Counted from the first letter of the stretch, positions 17,213 to 24,988 are shown. The stretch is DNA of 64,000 bases from Balneolaceae bacterium UBA3186 (GCA_002364085.1 DEXK01000003.1:45847-109846), one strand, 5' to 3'. A program made the numbers and translations. Notes: a model not told the origin generated them from the letters alone.

Positions 17213-17785
17213 TTAAGGGCAATTAAGTTTAGGAATATCAGATCCAATAGCTGATTTATTAACGACTTTTTTATAGCGAGATATTCTATTTCTGCAGAGG
17301 TAGTATTTGGCTGCTTTTTCATGATTTGTAACAAACATGGCTTCATCCATACTTACTACTAAATTGAACTTATAAAGCTGATCAATTACATCTTCTGATA
17401 ATTCCCGATTATCATCCCACCAAAGAAATAACTTTCCATCAACAATCGAATAATTAGTTGGGACTCTTGAATCTTCCTCTTCGAATTCTTCAGCATAATA
17501 AGTGTTTAAATGATCACCAATAATTGTAATGCCAATTAAGTGATTGTATGGTTCATCTGGAACCAATCTATATGAATATTCATGCTCATATTCACGCTTA
17601 ATACTATGTAACGTATCTTCTACAATTACATAAAAAACTGAATCTGAATTAAATAATTTTGAGTGGGTGAAATCGAGAATCGAATTTTCAATTGCATCCT
17701 CTTTGCTTCCAAATTGAACTAAAGATTCCTTCCAAGTACTACAGCTTATTAACAAAAATAATATGAGCAGAAATTGGAATCTCAT
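17213..17785 (-). CDS. Predicted lipoprotein carried on a putative integron cassette
   Basis: The 190-residue protein starts with a lipoprotein signal (MRFQFLLILFLLISCST, lipobox cysteine at 15) and so should be membrane-anchored. The mature part is acidic with many Tyr and Asp/Glu residues (VEDTLHSIKREYEHEYSYRL, YYAEEFEEED, GKLFLWWDDNRELS) and ends in a Cys/Lys/Arg-rich tail. I do not recognise a domain. The gene fills almost all of a unit bounded by TTATAC on its 5' side and GTATAAC on its 3' side, the layout of a single-gene cassette. Such cassette genes commonly lack known homologues. Confidence 0.72.
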   Translation of the reverse strand: MRFQFLLILFLLISCSTWKESLVQFGSKEDAIENSILDFTHSKLFNSDSVFYVIVEDTLHSIKREYEHEYSYRLVPDEPYNHLIGITIIGDHLNTYYAEEFEEEDSRVPTNYSIVDGKLFLWWDDNRELSEDVIDQLYKFNLVVSMDEAMFVTNHEKAAKYYLCRNRISRYKKVVNKSAIGSDIPKLNCP

Positions 17786-17796
17786 TCTTGTATGGT

Positions 17797-17901
17797 GTAT
17801 AACGACCCCGCGTTTAAGCGGCGAGTCGAGTTTTAGTTATTAAAGTTTCGAACCAGCCTGCCCCGAGCATTCGGGGAGCCCGCTTGAAACGTTTGTTAGC
17901 T
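17797..17901 (-). other. attC-like site 2 (integron cassette recombination site)
   Basis: On the minus strand the element runs from AGCTAAC AAACGTTTCAAG to AAACGCGGGGTC GTTATAC, 105 bases. The two ends are imperfect inverse repeats (CAAGCGGGCTC at one end, CTCGCCGCTT at the other), with a central hairpin CCCCGAATGCTCGGGG. This is the architecture of an attC site: RYYYAAC-type box, L boxes, spacer, GTTRRRY-type box. The AGCTAA box is the inverse of TTAGCT at 20405-20410, just upstream of the three-gene unit, and GTTATAC begins the next cassette. Confidence 0.75.
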
Positions 17902-17909
17902 GGCTGGTA

Positions 17910-18530
17910 TTAATCAATACTTTGTCTAAGTATAGCTGGATTAGTAATAATTTTTTCTTTTAAAATTGCTATGCATTCACTCTGTATTAGGGCAAGCCTT
18001 TCATTAGATACTGATTCAAGAGATATAATTCTTTTCTTTGTTTCAACATTCTGTGCTTTAAACCTATCTACAAAGTCTAAGCCATAGTTACCTAGTATTT
18101 TAGAAAAACGGATTAGGTGTCTATGATTTTTTAGTTCATTCAAAAAATTTTCAGGATTTACATGAAGGTATTTACCATTTATGATGTTTAAACTTGAACA
18201 CACAGAGCCATTTACAATAATTGCGTAAAGCCCAAAAGATGCTTTCACGGCATAGTAATTATTTGCCTGTATGTAATTATCTAGTGTATGTAAATCACAA
18301 TCTATTCGACTTGTAACTCTCAACTGTTTTTCTCGTTCAAAGAAATTATAGCTAGGTATGATGTTGTAGAGATATAATGCATTTTCTTGAGTTGGTGTAT
18401 CAATAAATAAATCCCATCTATTTTGAAACTCATCGTAGTCTAAAATTCTATCCGTGAAGTATTTGGTCGGCATTAAACCAATTGTTGCTAGACCAGCAAT
18501 ACAATTTTGAATGAATTCTTTTCTATTCAC
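17910..18530 (-). CDS. Hypothetical protein, third gene of the three-gene cassette
   Basis: The 206-residue product has an N-terminus of MNRKEFIQNCIAGLATIGLM, which looks like a weak signal or membrane-binding sequence. The remainder is mostly helical with many Asn, Ile and Leu residues and no motif I recognise; a central SFGLYAIIVNGSVCSSLNII may form strands. Its ATG overlaps the previous gene's stop by four bases (ATGA), and its own stop is followed within ten bases by attC site 2. The tight coupling implies it acts with the two genes before it. Confidence 0.72.
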   Translation of the reverse strand: MNRKEFIQNCIAGLATIGLMPTKYFTDRILDYDEFQNRWDLFIDTPTQENALYLYNIIPSYNFFEREKQLRVTSRIDCDLHTLDNYIQANNYYAVKASFGLYAIIVNGSVCSSLNIINGKYLHVNPENFLNELKNHRHLIRFSKILGNYGLDFVDRFKAQNVETKKRIISLESVSNERLALIQSECIAILKEKIITNPAILRQSID

Positions 18531-19258
18531 TTTTTAGTTTTGAGTTTATTATTTAATTCAACTCGCGGTAAATGTGGTTTTAACTCTTCTTCTGTTTTTT
18601 CTAAATGATTGTAATATTTATGCACCTCAGCATTCGGGTACTTGTTTACCTCTTCGAGAGAGAACTTTAAGTTCAATGATAGGGCTTCTTCTAAGGTCTG
18701 AAAATCTTTAACAAGCTGATTAAAATATAAATCTACAGCTTTTGCAAAATTTTCAGGTTCATCAAATCTTTTGACAGTCTCATCTATTACATTAAGTTTC
18801 AGGCTTCTATTAATTATTTCAGCTTTATTTATGTATAACTGGAGATGAGTTGGTATTACATGATTCGAAAACTCAAACTCGGGAAATGTATCTCTTAATT
18901 TTCTAAGAAAATCGATTTTAATAAAAGTTGTTGGTTCATCAATGATCATTTTTCCAGCAACCTTTGACTTTTCTCGAATACCTTCAACTTGGGAAAGTAC
19001 CATAGAATTAATGTCTTTATGCCAACTTAATTCAACAATTATTGAATGAAGTAATGAACAATACTTATTTTCCTGTTCAATTCTTTTTCTATCTAGTTCT
19101 TCTTTATTTCTTTGGACAGAATACAAATGCCCCTTTCTGGCTGAATAGTATGCAACTAGGGCTGCCAAAAAAGCTCCTAAAAATGATCCTACAAGTTCAC
19201 CTTCATTTCTAGAAATAAAGTCAATAATACTACAATAAATTTCTCCCATATTTTTCAC
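18527..19258 (-). CDS. Membrane-anchored helical protein, second gene of the three-gene cassette
   Basis: The 243-residue product has one N-terminal transmembrane segment (about residues 20-40, LVGSFLGAFLAALVAYYSAR) followed by a Lys/Glu-rich coiled-coil-like stretch and then a helical cytoplasmic domain ending in a basic tail. Met4 is a possible alternative start. I do not recognise a family, but small proteins with one transmembrane helix and a helical domain are common in accessory and defence loci. The ATG overlaps the PIN gene stop (ATGA), as does the next gene's start with this stop, so the three are translationally coupled. Confidence 0.75.
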   Translation of the reverse strand: MKNMGEIYCSIIDFISRNEGELVGSFLGAFLAALVAYYSARKGHLYSVQRNKEELDRKRIEQENKYCSLLHSIIVELSWHKDINSMVLSQVEGIREKSKVAGKMIIDEPTTFIKIDFLRKLRDTFPEFEFSNHVIPTHLQLYINKAEIINRSLKLNVIDETVKRFDEPENFAKAVDLYFNQLVKDFQTLEEALSLNLKFSLEEVNKYPNAEVHKYYNHLEKTEEELKPHLPRVELNNKLKTKK

Positions 19259-20388
19259 CGAATAACTGAGATTTCATCAATTTCTGAAGCCTCAACTTTT
19301 ATTGTTTGTATAATTTTAGAAATTTCTTCTTTAAAGTTTTTCTCTTCATCTGCTACACTAAGATCAACAGTTAATGAGATAGCTCCTTCAATTAGTAGAT
19401 TGAATTCTTCTTCTGCTTCAAAATAATGCTTGTTATCATATTCAGAGACACAAATTGATTTAGCTAATTCATCGTCCAATGAGTACCAGTCAGATTTGAA
19501 AATGTAATAATCTGCGAGTGCTTCCATTTCAAAATGAAATGGAATTGAAATAATGCCTTGACCATAATACTCAATATCATCCCATAACAATCCAGCACCT
19601 CTCGGAACATCAAACATAGAAATTGAAGCTTCATGATTGTCGTCAAGTATTGAATCGTCTGAGAAGGTTTCACCTAGTAAAGAATCGAATATTATTTTCT
19701 CTGCTTGTTTTTCAACTTTTTGAGAATGTTTTTGTAACTCAGAAACAATTATATCAAAATGTGTAGAAGCATCAGCATCTAGTAGGACGGCCTTACATTG
19801 TTTGGATTTAGTAAAATCATCTAAGTTCTCAAAGGCAATAATATTTTCAATTTTTTCACAGGTTTCACGAAGCTTTTTATCGGGTATAACTACATTTAAT
19901 TGTTTTACCGAACTTGCAATGTCTTTAACTGATTCAAAGATAAAAGCGTCTGGAAAATCAGCTCTATTTTTGATTTGCTTGAATGGTGGTTCTCCAGAGA
20001 AATATGCATCTAATACATTTACCCCATGATGTTTCGATACTTGATAAACTTCAGCGCCAATATGCCCACACCAATAATCAAATTCTTTCTGAACCCAGTT
20101 CTTAACCTCTTCTATTTTTTCATCAATATTTTCAGCCTCTTTTTTGAGGCTTTCAGATAATTCATCATAAACTGGTTTATTAGAAACTTTGATAAGTTCT
20201 TTTTTTGCTTTAATAATTGGATTCACATATTCATTTTCACGCTGGCTTAAAAACTCTCGTTGTACGACATAAGGTATATGAGTAATCAATTCACCAAGAT
20301 TACCTAAGCGATTAATCACCAAGAAAGATGCTGACTTTCTTTGGGGATCCTGTCTTAAAACAGAAGTATCAATTAAAAGATGAAGCAT
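19255..20388 (-). CDS. PIN-domain protein, first gene of the three-gene cassette
   Basis: This 377-residue protein opens with a PIN-type strand, LLIDTSVLRQDP (Asp7), followed by YVVQREFL (Glu45) and FPDAFIFES (Asp147), with VIPDKKL (Asp170) after that. These four acidic positions are where PIN nucleases bind metal and cut RNA. From memory it is closest to the PIN_12/DUF4935 group rather than to short VapC toxins. The C-terminal 180 or so residues are acidic and of unknown fold. Its start is 16 bases inside the TTAGCT cassette end. A nuclease effector in a coupled three-gene unit suggests defence or toxin-antitoxin function, but this is inference. Confidence 0.75.
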   Translation of the reverse strand: MLHLLIDTSVLRQDPQRKSASFLVINRLGNLGELITHIPYVVQREFLSQRENEYVNPIIKAKKELIKVSNKPVYDELSESLKKEAENIDEKIEEVKNWVQKEFDYWCGHIGAEVYQVSKHHGVNVLDAYFSGEPPFKQIKNRADFPDAFIFESVKDIASSVKQLNVVIPDKKLRETCEKIENIIAFENLDDFTKSKQCKAVLLDADASTHFDIIVSELQKHSQKVEKQAEKIIFDSLLGETFSDDSILDDNHEASISMFDVPRGAGLLWDDIEYYGQGIISIPFHFEMEALADYYIFKSDWYSLDDELAKSICVSEYDNKHYFEAEEEFNLLIEGAISLTVDLSVADEEKNFKEEISKIIQTIKVEASEIDEISVIR

Positions 20389-20404
20389 ATTTTTAGATTA
20401 GAAC

Positions 20405-20411
20405 AGCTAAC
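20405..20411 (-). other. Cassette boundary box (GTTAGCT on the minus strand)
   Basis: GTTAGCT on the minus strand lies just upstream of the PIN gene. Its TTAGCT part is the exact inverse of the AGCTAA box of attC site 2 at the other end of the three-gene unit, as expected for the two ends of one cassette. The DNA on the upstream side (CATATTAATATG) does not look like an attC or a recognisable attI. Confidence 0.55.
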
Positions 20412-20582
20412 ATATTAATATGCGAAAAGGCTTTTATTATTGGACGTCGTATAAAATTCCGGAATCCATCATAATACAGCCTAATCACCTGATCTATTTT
20501 TAATTACTAAGAGAATGTCTCATAATATCGTCGTATAAAATCAACTTAAGATAGTAAAAGAGTAAACTAAAACAAGTACTAA

Positions 20583-20828
20583 GACGAACCCATCCCTGTC
20601 CCCTTCCCTTAAACAAGAGAAGGGGACGCTGTAATTAATATCTGAGTGGAGTTATAAAGTCTCCCTCCCTTATGTTAGGGAGGGAACAAGGGTGGGTCAG
20701 GAAAGGCAGGGAATTGTTTGAACCACAGAGAACACAAAGGGGTTGGGGATGTGACTTTGAATAATATCTAAATTAATTTAAGTCTCTCTCCCTGATGTTA
20801 GAGAAAAAACAAGAGTGGATCAGAAAAT
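20583..20828. repeat. Dispersed repeat A, copy 2 (longest)
   Basis: The copy begins ACCCATCCCTGTCCCC, contains AACAAG-flanked GA-rich motifs and ACCACAGAGAACACAAAGGGG, and ends at AACAAGAGTGGATCAG. The same order of motifs, including the start, is at 32539-32722, followed in both places by repeat B. Confidence 0.85.
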
Positions 20829-20829
20829 T

Positions 20830-20978
20830 AATGCGAATATTCTAAATCTCCCTTCGAAGGGAGACCGATCGAACACGTGTGTGAGATCAGAGGGATGTTG
20901 TGCAGCTTCTAAGCTAGTAAACCGCACAACATCCTCCGTCCGCCAGTCGGCGGACACCTCCTTCAAAGGAGGATTTTT
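20830..20978. repeat. Dispersed repeat B, copy 1 (nested palindromes)
   Basis: In order: CTCCCTTCGAAGGGAG palindrome, GACCGATCGAACAC, GGATGTTGTGC with its inverse GCACAACATCC 31 bases on, then TCCGCCAGTCGGCGGA and CCTCCTTCAAAGGAGG palindromes. The outer arms can also pair with each other. Near-identical copies are at 31168-31319 and 32727-32873. Confidence 0.88.
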
Positions 20979-21038
20979 ACTATTCCAAGCTTCTGTTTAG
21001 TATCTCGACATTAAAAATTTTAAACAACGGATTTGGTC

Positions 21039-21058
21039 ATTCCTGCGAAGGCAGGAAT
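21039..21058. repeat. Short hairpin repeat, copy 1
   Basis: ATTCCTGC-GAAG-GCAGGAAT forms a perfect eight-base-pair hairpin. An identical sequence is at 22766-22785. It is a widespread short intergenic hairpin in bacterial genomes. Confidence 0.75.
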
Positions 21059-21619
21059 CCGGATCGTTATTAAGGTTATATACTTTTATTCCAATCCAGA
21101 TCTCGGGCATACGCCGCGAGATGACTGTATCCTTTATTAATTTCATTCTCTCGAACAACCTCCAAAATACACCGACCTTTAGAATTATTGGCGGAGTAAG
21201 AACGCAATGAAATCGACGGCTCCGAAGGAGCAATCATTACACTCAGGATGATTCGTGAATGTGTTCAGTTAGAACGTAGACCTTTTGTAATGATTAGTCG
21301 ATGTAATGGAGTTCGCGCCAATAATTCTTGTCGGGAGCTTTTGGTACTGGCGCCTGTGCTGAGGAAGCTCAGTAGCGGCACAAAAGTATATGACCAAGTA
21401 AATGTACTCACAATCCTTAAATAAAGACCTCCTCTGTCTCCTCCTGCAACAGGAGGAGGACTCGTTGATAAAAATTAGAATCAACTCGGTAATTCCCCTC
21501 CTTATCCAAGGAGGGGCGAACTACTCAGAACCAAAGAATCTGTTTCGTAACTGGGGAGGTCCGTTTCCAACGTATAGCATCGAGACCAGATAAAAAGGCT
21601 TATTTTAGCACAAGGGTAC

Positions 21620-21645
21620 CTACTTTTGTCTTGATACAAAAGTAG
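21620..21645. repeat. Hairpin CTACTTTTGT/ACAAAAGTAG
   Basis: Ten-base arms flank a CTTGAT loop, followed by GCAAAAGATCAAG. I know similar sequences as common intergenic repeats in Bacteroidota. It abuts the inverted-repeat element at 21662. Confidence 0.6.
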
Positions 21646-21661
21646 CAAAAGATCAAGCCGA

Positions 21662-21810
21662 AGTATTTAAGACGGGTTCACTGGTCCTACGCTGAATAAT
21701 CCTAAAGGTCTTTGTTCATTATGAGAAAATTAATACACTCCTCACCAGAAAGGATTATTCCTGCTTCGCAGACGCATTCGGATTATGTTCTCTATTCCGT
21801 CTTAAATACT
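21662..21810. repeat. 149-base element with 14-base terminal inverted repeats
   Basis: The ends AGTATTTAAGACGG and CCGTCTTAAATACT are perfect inverses. An inner pair, GAATAATCCT at 21694 and AGGATTATT at 21751, is also inverse. There is no reading frame and no obvious target-site duplication, so it may be a small non-autonomous element or a structured intergenic repeat. Confidence 0.5.
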
Positions 21811-21964
21811 AAGGGCGAATTTTCCATAATTATCTCTATTAAAGCGTCAACGAATTAAGTGACATCTACAGAAATGACATAATCTAAAATTAAAAGTTAA
21901 ATCATCCCTTGTTTTAAAAGATTCAATTCCCCATTTTACAAGCCATGCAAAAATCTCTTGCACA

Positions 21965-22076
21965 TAGAATTGAAAGACCCACTACACGGCGCATTCCGCG
22001 GCGGCGGTAACGCATATTGGTGCGTCGCATTTTATGCGATGTACATCTCATCCAAATTTAACGTAGTTCAATTCTA
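21965..22076 (+). promoter_or_regulatory. Structured block before the arginine cluster
   Basis: TAGAATTGAA at 21965 and TTCAATTCTA at 22067 are inverse, enclosing GC-rich smaller inverse repeats such as ACGCATATTGGTGCGT and CGCATTTTATGCG. The block ends 35 bases before the first gene. It could be a leader RNA structure or a small repeat element; no known riboswitch motif was recognised. Confidence 0.35.
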
Positions 22077-22110
22077 ATTTTATCCTTCGGGATTTCCATC
22101 TTTTACTCAC

Positions 22111-22755
22111 ATGTCGGTTTCTATCTATTTCGGTTCATCCAAGCACGCAGTTTATGCGGAAGAGATCTGTGCACTTATTGAAAAAGCAGCTCAACAGCGC
22201 GGAACAGGTATTGCAAAACGTGATCCCAATTACATTAAAACCAAATTCGAAAACCAAAATGCGGTTATAGCCTTAGATGGTGATAAACTGGTCGGATTTT
22301 GCTATATCGAGATCTGGGAAAGCAAAAAATATGTAGCCAATTCAGGACTGGTTGTACACCCGGATTACAGAGGGCTTGGATTGGCAAAAAAGATCAAAGG
22401 AAAAGCATTTGAGTTATCCAAGAAGAAATACCCAACTGCGAAGTTATTCGGGATCACGACCAGCTTGCCGGTTATGAAGATCAATTCGGGTCTTGGTTAT
22501 AAGCCGGTTACGTTTTCAGAACTCACTCAGGATGAAACGTTTTGGAACGGTTGTCAAAGTTGTCCGAATTACGACATCCTTTCCAGGAATGATCGCAAGA
22601 ATTGTTTATGCACAGGAATGTTGTACGATCCTCAGCATCCGAATAACAAACCAAAAGAAGAACGCGAAGCAAACGTCAGAAAATTTTACCGTTGGGTGCA
22701 GATGAAGACTGCTTCCGTTCAGAAACTCATTAAACCGTTAAAAATATTTTTATAG
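22111..22755 (+). CDS. GNAT-family N-acetyltransferase in the arginine cluster
   Basis: This 214-residue protein has the GNAT core: IALDGDKLVGFCYIEIW, then the strand NSGLVVHPDYRGLGLAKKIK whose RGLGLAKK (87-94) binds the acyl-CoA pyrophosphate. Beyond the usual fold it has an unusual cysteine group, Cys148, Cys151, Cys165 and Cys167, which could bind a metal. GNAT genes of this type adjoin argG in Bacteroidota. No separate argA or argJ is seen in the cluster, so it is a good candidate for the enzyme that acylates glutamate in the first step of arginine synthesis, though this is inference from context. Confidence 0.8.
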   Translation: MSVSIYFGSSKHAVYAEEICALIEKAAQQRGTGIAKRDPNYIKTKFENQNAVIALDGDKLVGFCYIEIWESKKYVANSGLVVHPDYRGLGLAKKIKGKAFELSKKKYPTAKLFGITTSLPVMKINSGLGYKPVTFSELTQDETFWNGCQSCPNYDILSRNDRKNCLCTGMLYDPQHPNNKPKEEREANVRKFYRWVQMKTASVQKLIKPLKIFL

Positions 22756-22765
22756 GCACTTAGTC

Positions 22766-22785
22766 ATTCCTGCGAAGGCAGGAAT
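22766..22785. repeat. Short hairpin repeat, copy 2
   Basis: ATTCCTGC-GAAG-GCAGGAAT, identical to 21039-21058, lies in the 76-base gap between the acetyltransferase gene and argG. Confidence 0.75.
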
Positions 22786-22831
22786 CTAAATCTAGGGCAA
22801 AGCTCAGATTGACCTTAATGGAATTAACATT

Positions 22832-24028
22832 ATGAAGAAAAATAAAAAAGTAGTATTAGCATTCAGTGGTGGTTTAGACACCAGTTACTGCGCTATTCAT
22901 CTGGCAAAAGAAAAAGGATACGAAGTTTTTACAGCGGCTGTAAACACGGGTGGATTTGATGAAGCAGAAAAACAGGCACTGGCGGAGAAAGCTGCTGATC
23001 TGGGTATCGAAGACCACGTCTGCATTGATGTTGAGCAGGAATTCTATCAGAAAGGAATTAAATATCTGTTATTCGGAAATGTGTTAAAAAATCATACTTA
23101 TCCTCTTTCAGTAAGTGCAGAGCGTGTATTTCAAGCTGTGGCAATAGCAGAATATGCCAAGAAGATCGGCGCTGATGCCATCGCACACGGAAGCACGGGA
23201 GCGGGTAATGATCAGGTTCGTTTCGATCTGATCTTTAATGTGCTTGCTCCGGAGATGGAGATCATCACACCGATCAGAGACATGAAACTGAGTCGTGAAG
23301 AAGAAGTGGAATTCCTGAAAAGTCATGGAGTGGAAAAAGAATGGGCTAAAGCGAAATATTCCATCAACAAAGGATTGTGGGGAACGAGCGTGGGCGGTGC
23401 TGAAACACTCACTTCCCATCAATCACTTCCGGAAGAAGCGTGGCCAACAAAAATAGTTAATAGAGACGGGTTAATGGTAGAGATCGGGTTCGAACATGGA
23501 GAACCAACTTCAATTAACGGTGAACGACTAACTCCTGTTCAGGCGATCAAAAAACTTCAGGAAATTGCGCAACCTTATGGAATTGGCAGAGATATTCATG
23601 TAGGTGATACCATCATCGGAATAAAAGGTAGAGTTGGATTTGAAGCAGCAGCTCCAATGATCCTGATCAAAGCACATCAATTGCTGGAAAAGCATGTGTT
23701 AGGAAAATGGCAGCTGTACTGGAAAGATCAGTTGGGTGAATGGTATGGAATGTTAATGCACGAAGGACAATTTCTGGATCCGGTGATGAGAGATATCGAA
23801 GCTTTTCTGGAAAATACTCAGCAAAAAGTAACGGGAAAAGTGTTTGTGAAATTAGAACCCAAGCGTTTCGAATTGATCGGTATTGAATCTGAATTTGATC
23901 TGATGCAATCAAAACATGGTCAGTACGGAGAGATGAATCAGGGCTGGAGCGGTGAAGATGTGAAAGGCTTTACGAAGATCCTGGCAAACGCAACGCTCAT
24001 TCAACAATCGGTACAGAACAATGATTAA
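22832..24028 (+). CDS. argG: Argininosuccinate synthase
   Basis: ArgG condenses citrulline and aspartate with ATP to argininosuccinate. The N-terminal ATP-binding P-loop-like AFSGGLDTSYC (residues 10-20) and the IAHGSTGAGNDQVRFD segment are diagnostic. The length of 398 residues is normal. It is the second gene of the arginine cluster; its end overlaps argC by eight bases, which indicates translational coupling. Confidence 0.95.
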   Translation: MKKNKKVVLAFSGGLDTSYCAIHLAKEKGYEVFTAAVNTGGFDEAEKQALAEKAADLGIEDHVCIDVEQEFYQKGIKYLLFGNVLKNHTYPLSVSAERVFQAVAIAEYAKKIGADAIAHGSTGAGNDQVRFDLIFNVLAPEMEIITPIRDMKLSREEEVEFLKSHGVEKEWAKAKYSINKGLWGTSVGGAETLTSHQSLPEEAWPTKIVNRDGLMVEIGFEHGEPTSINGERLTPVQAIKKLQEIAQPYGIGRDIHVGDTIIGIKGRVGFEAAAPMILIKAHQLLEKHVLGKWQLYWKDQLGEWYGMLMHEGQFLDPVMRDIEAFLENTQQKVTGKVFVKLEPKRFELIGIESEFDLMQSKHGQYGEMNQGWSGEDVKGFTKILANATLIQQSVQNND

Positions 24029-24986
24029 AGTTGGAATAATAGGAGGAGCAGGATATACAGCAGGTGAGTTGATCAGAATTTTGATCAATCATTCTAAAGT
24101 GGAACTGACTTCCGTTGTCAGTAAAAGTCACTCGGGGCAAAAAGTTCACGAAGCACATCCGGATCTGATCGGTGAGATCGATCTGGTATTTGATGAGGAA
24201 TTAGATCAGGATGTGGATGTTGTTTTTCTTTGCTCAGGACATGGGAAATCAAAAGGGATTATAGAGTCCGGAGTGATTCCTGAAAAGGCAAAGATCATTG
24301 ATCTGAGTTCAGATTTTCGTTTGAAATCCGAAGGAACTGAATTTATCTATGGCTTGCCGGAGTTGAACAGAGATCTGATCAAAAAAGCTGAAAAAGTAGC
24401 TAATCCGGGATGCTTTGCAACATGTATACAGTTGTGCCTGTTACCTCTGGCTTCAGCGAATTTGTTGAACAGTGATGTTCATGTGTCGGCGATAACGGGC
24501 AGTACAGGAGCCGGACAAAACCCAACATCTACCACACATTTTAGCTGGAGAAGCAACAATGCTTCAGTGTATAAAGCATTTACGCATCAGCATCTGGGCG
24601 AGATCACACAAAGCGTAACGCAGCTTCAAAATGATTCCGTTGGCGCTATAAATTTTATTCCTTTTCGTGGCGCGTTTACCAGAGGAATATTAGCAGCTTG
24701 TTATCTGAAAACAGAGCTTTCCTTGGAAGAAGCCGGTGAATTATTTAAAGACTATTACAGCGGTCATCCTTTTATTCATATATCGGAAAAAGCTGTGGAT
24801 GTAAAACAAGTTGTGAATTCTAACAAAGGAGTTCTTCATCTGCAGAAAGAAAGAGATCAGATACTGATAACCGGAGTGATCGATAATTTGTTAAAAGGAG
24901 CTTCAGGGCAAGCCGTTCAGAATATGAATCTGATGTTTGGGCATAGAGAAACGGAAGGACTAATACTTAAAAATTCTGGATTTTAA
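24021..24986 (+). CDS. argC: N-acyl-gamma-glutamyl-phosphate reductase
   Basis: ArgC reduces N-acyl-glutamyl phosphate to the semialdehyde with NADPH. The Rossmann start VGIIGGAGYTAGELIRIL and the active-site cysteine segment KVANPGCFATCIQL are diagnostic, and HQHLGEI follows as in the family. The 321-residue length is typical of the Bacteroidota version. It overlaps argG and precedes proC by two bases. Confidence 0.95.
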   Translation: MIKVGIIGGAGYTAGELIRILINHSKVELTSVVSKSHSGQKVHEAHPDLIGEIDLVFDEELDQDVDVVFLCSGHGKSKGIIESGVIPEKAKIIDLSSDFRLKSEGTEFIYGLPELNRDLIKKAEKVANPGCFATCIQLCLLPLASANLLNSDVHVSAITGSTGAGQNPTSTTHFSWRSNNASVYKAFTHQHLGEITQSVTQLQNDSVGAINFIPFRGAFTRGILAACYLKTELSLEEAGELFKDYYSGHPFIHISEKAVDVKQVVNSNKGVLHLQKERDQILITGVIDNLLKGASGQAVQNMNLMFGHRETEGLILKNSGF

Positions 24987-24988
24987 TT

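Larger units (their letters stand above)
20412..22110. other. Gene-free 1.7 kb repeat-rich stretch
   Basis: I see no credible gene here. The stretch holds repeat A (20583-20828), repeat B (20830-20978), a short ATTCCTGC/GCAGGAAT hairpin (21039-21058), a CTCCTCCTGCAACAGGAGGAG palindrome near 21440, a CTACTTTTGT/ACAAAAGTAG hairpin (21620-21645), an inverted-repeat element (21662-21810) and a structured block before the arginine cluster (21965-22076). No integrase or transposase remnant was found. The rest is unremarkable AT-rich sequence. Confidence 0.7.

Noticed and set aside
17121..17901. The two attC-like elements as simple terminators or a generic repeat
   Set aside because: The central hairpin could act as either, but the matching end boxes at both cassette limits, including the one at 20405, are not explained by a terminator or repeat.
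20815..21000. A 61-residue frame beginning in repeat A
   Set aside because: It is a translation of repeat B and shares its sequence with the non-coding copies at 31168 and 32727.
21239..21480. A possible remnant of a gene reading MILIFINESSSCCRRRQRR on the minus strand
   Set aside because: It is a translation of the CTCCTCCTG palindrome and neighbouring sequence, with no gene features.
21402..21593. A short frame in the gene-free stretch
   Set aside because: It runs through a palindrome and has no start context, family match or partner.
20412..22110. A decayed integron integrase or transposase
   Set aside because: No stretch on either strand reads as a recombinase fragment; only repeats were found.
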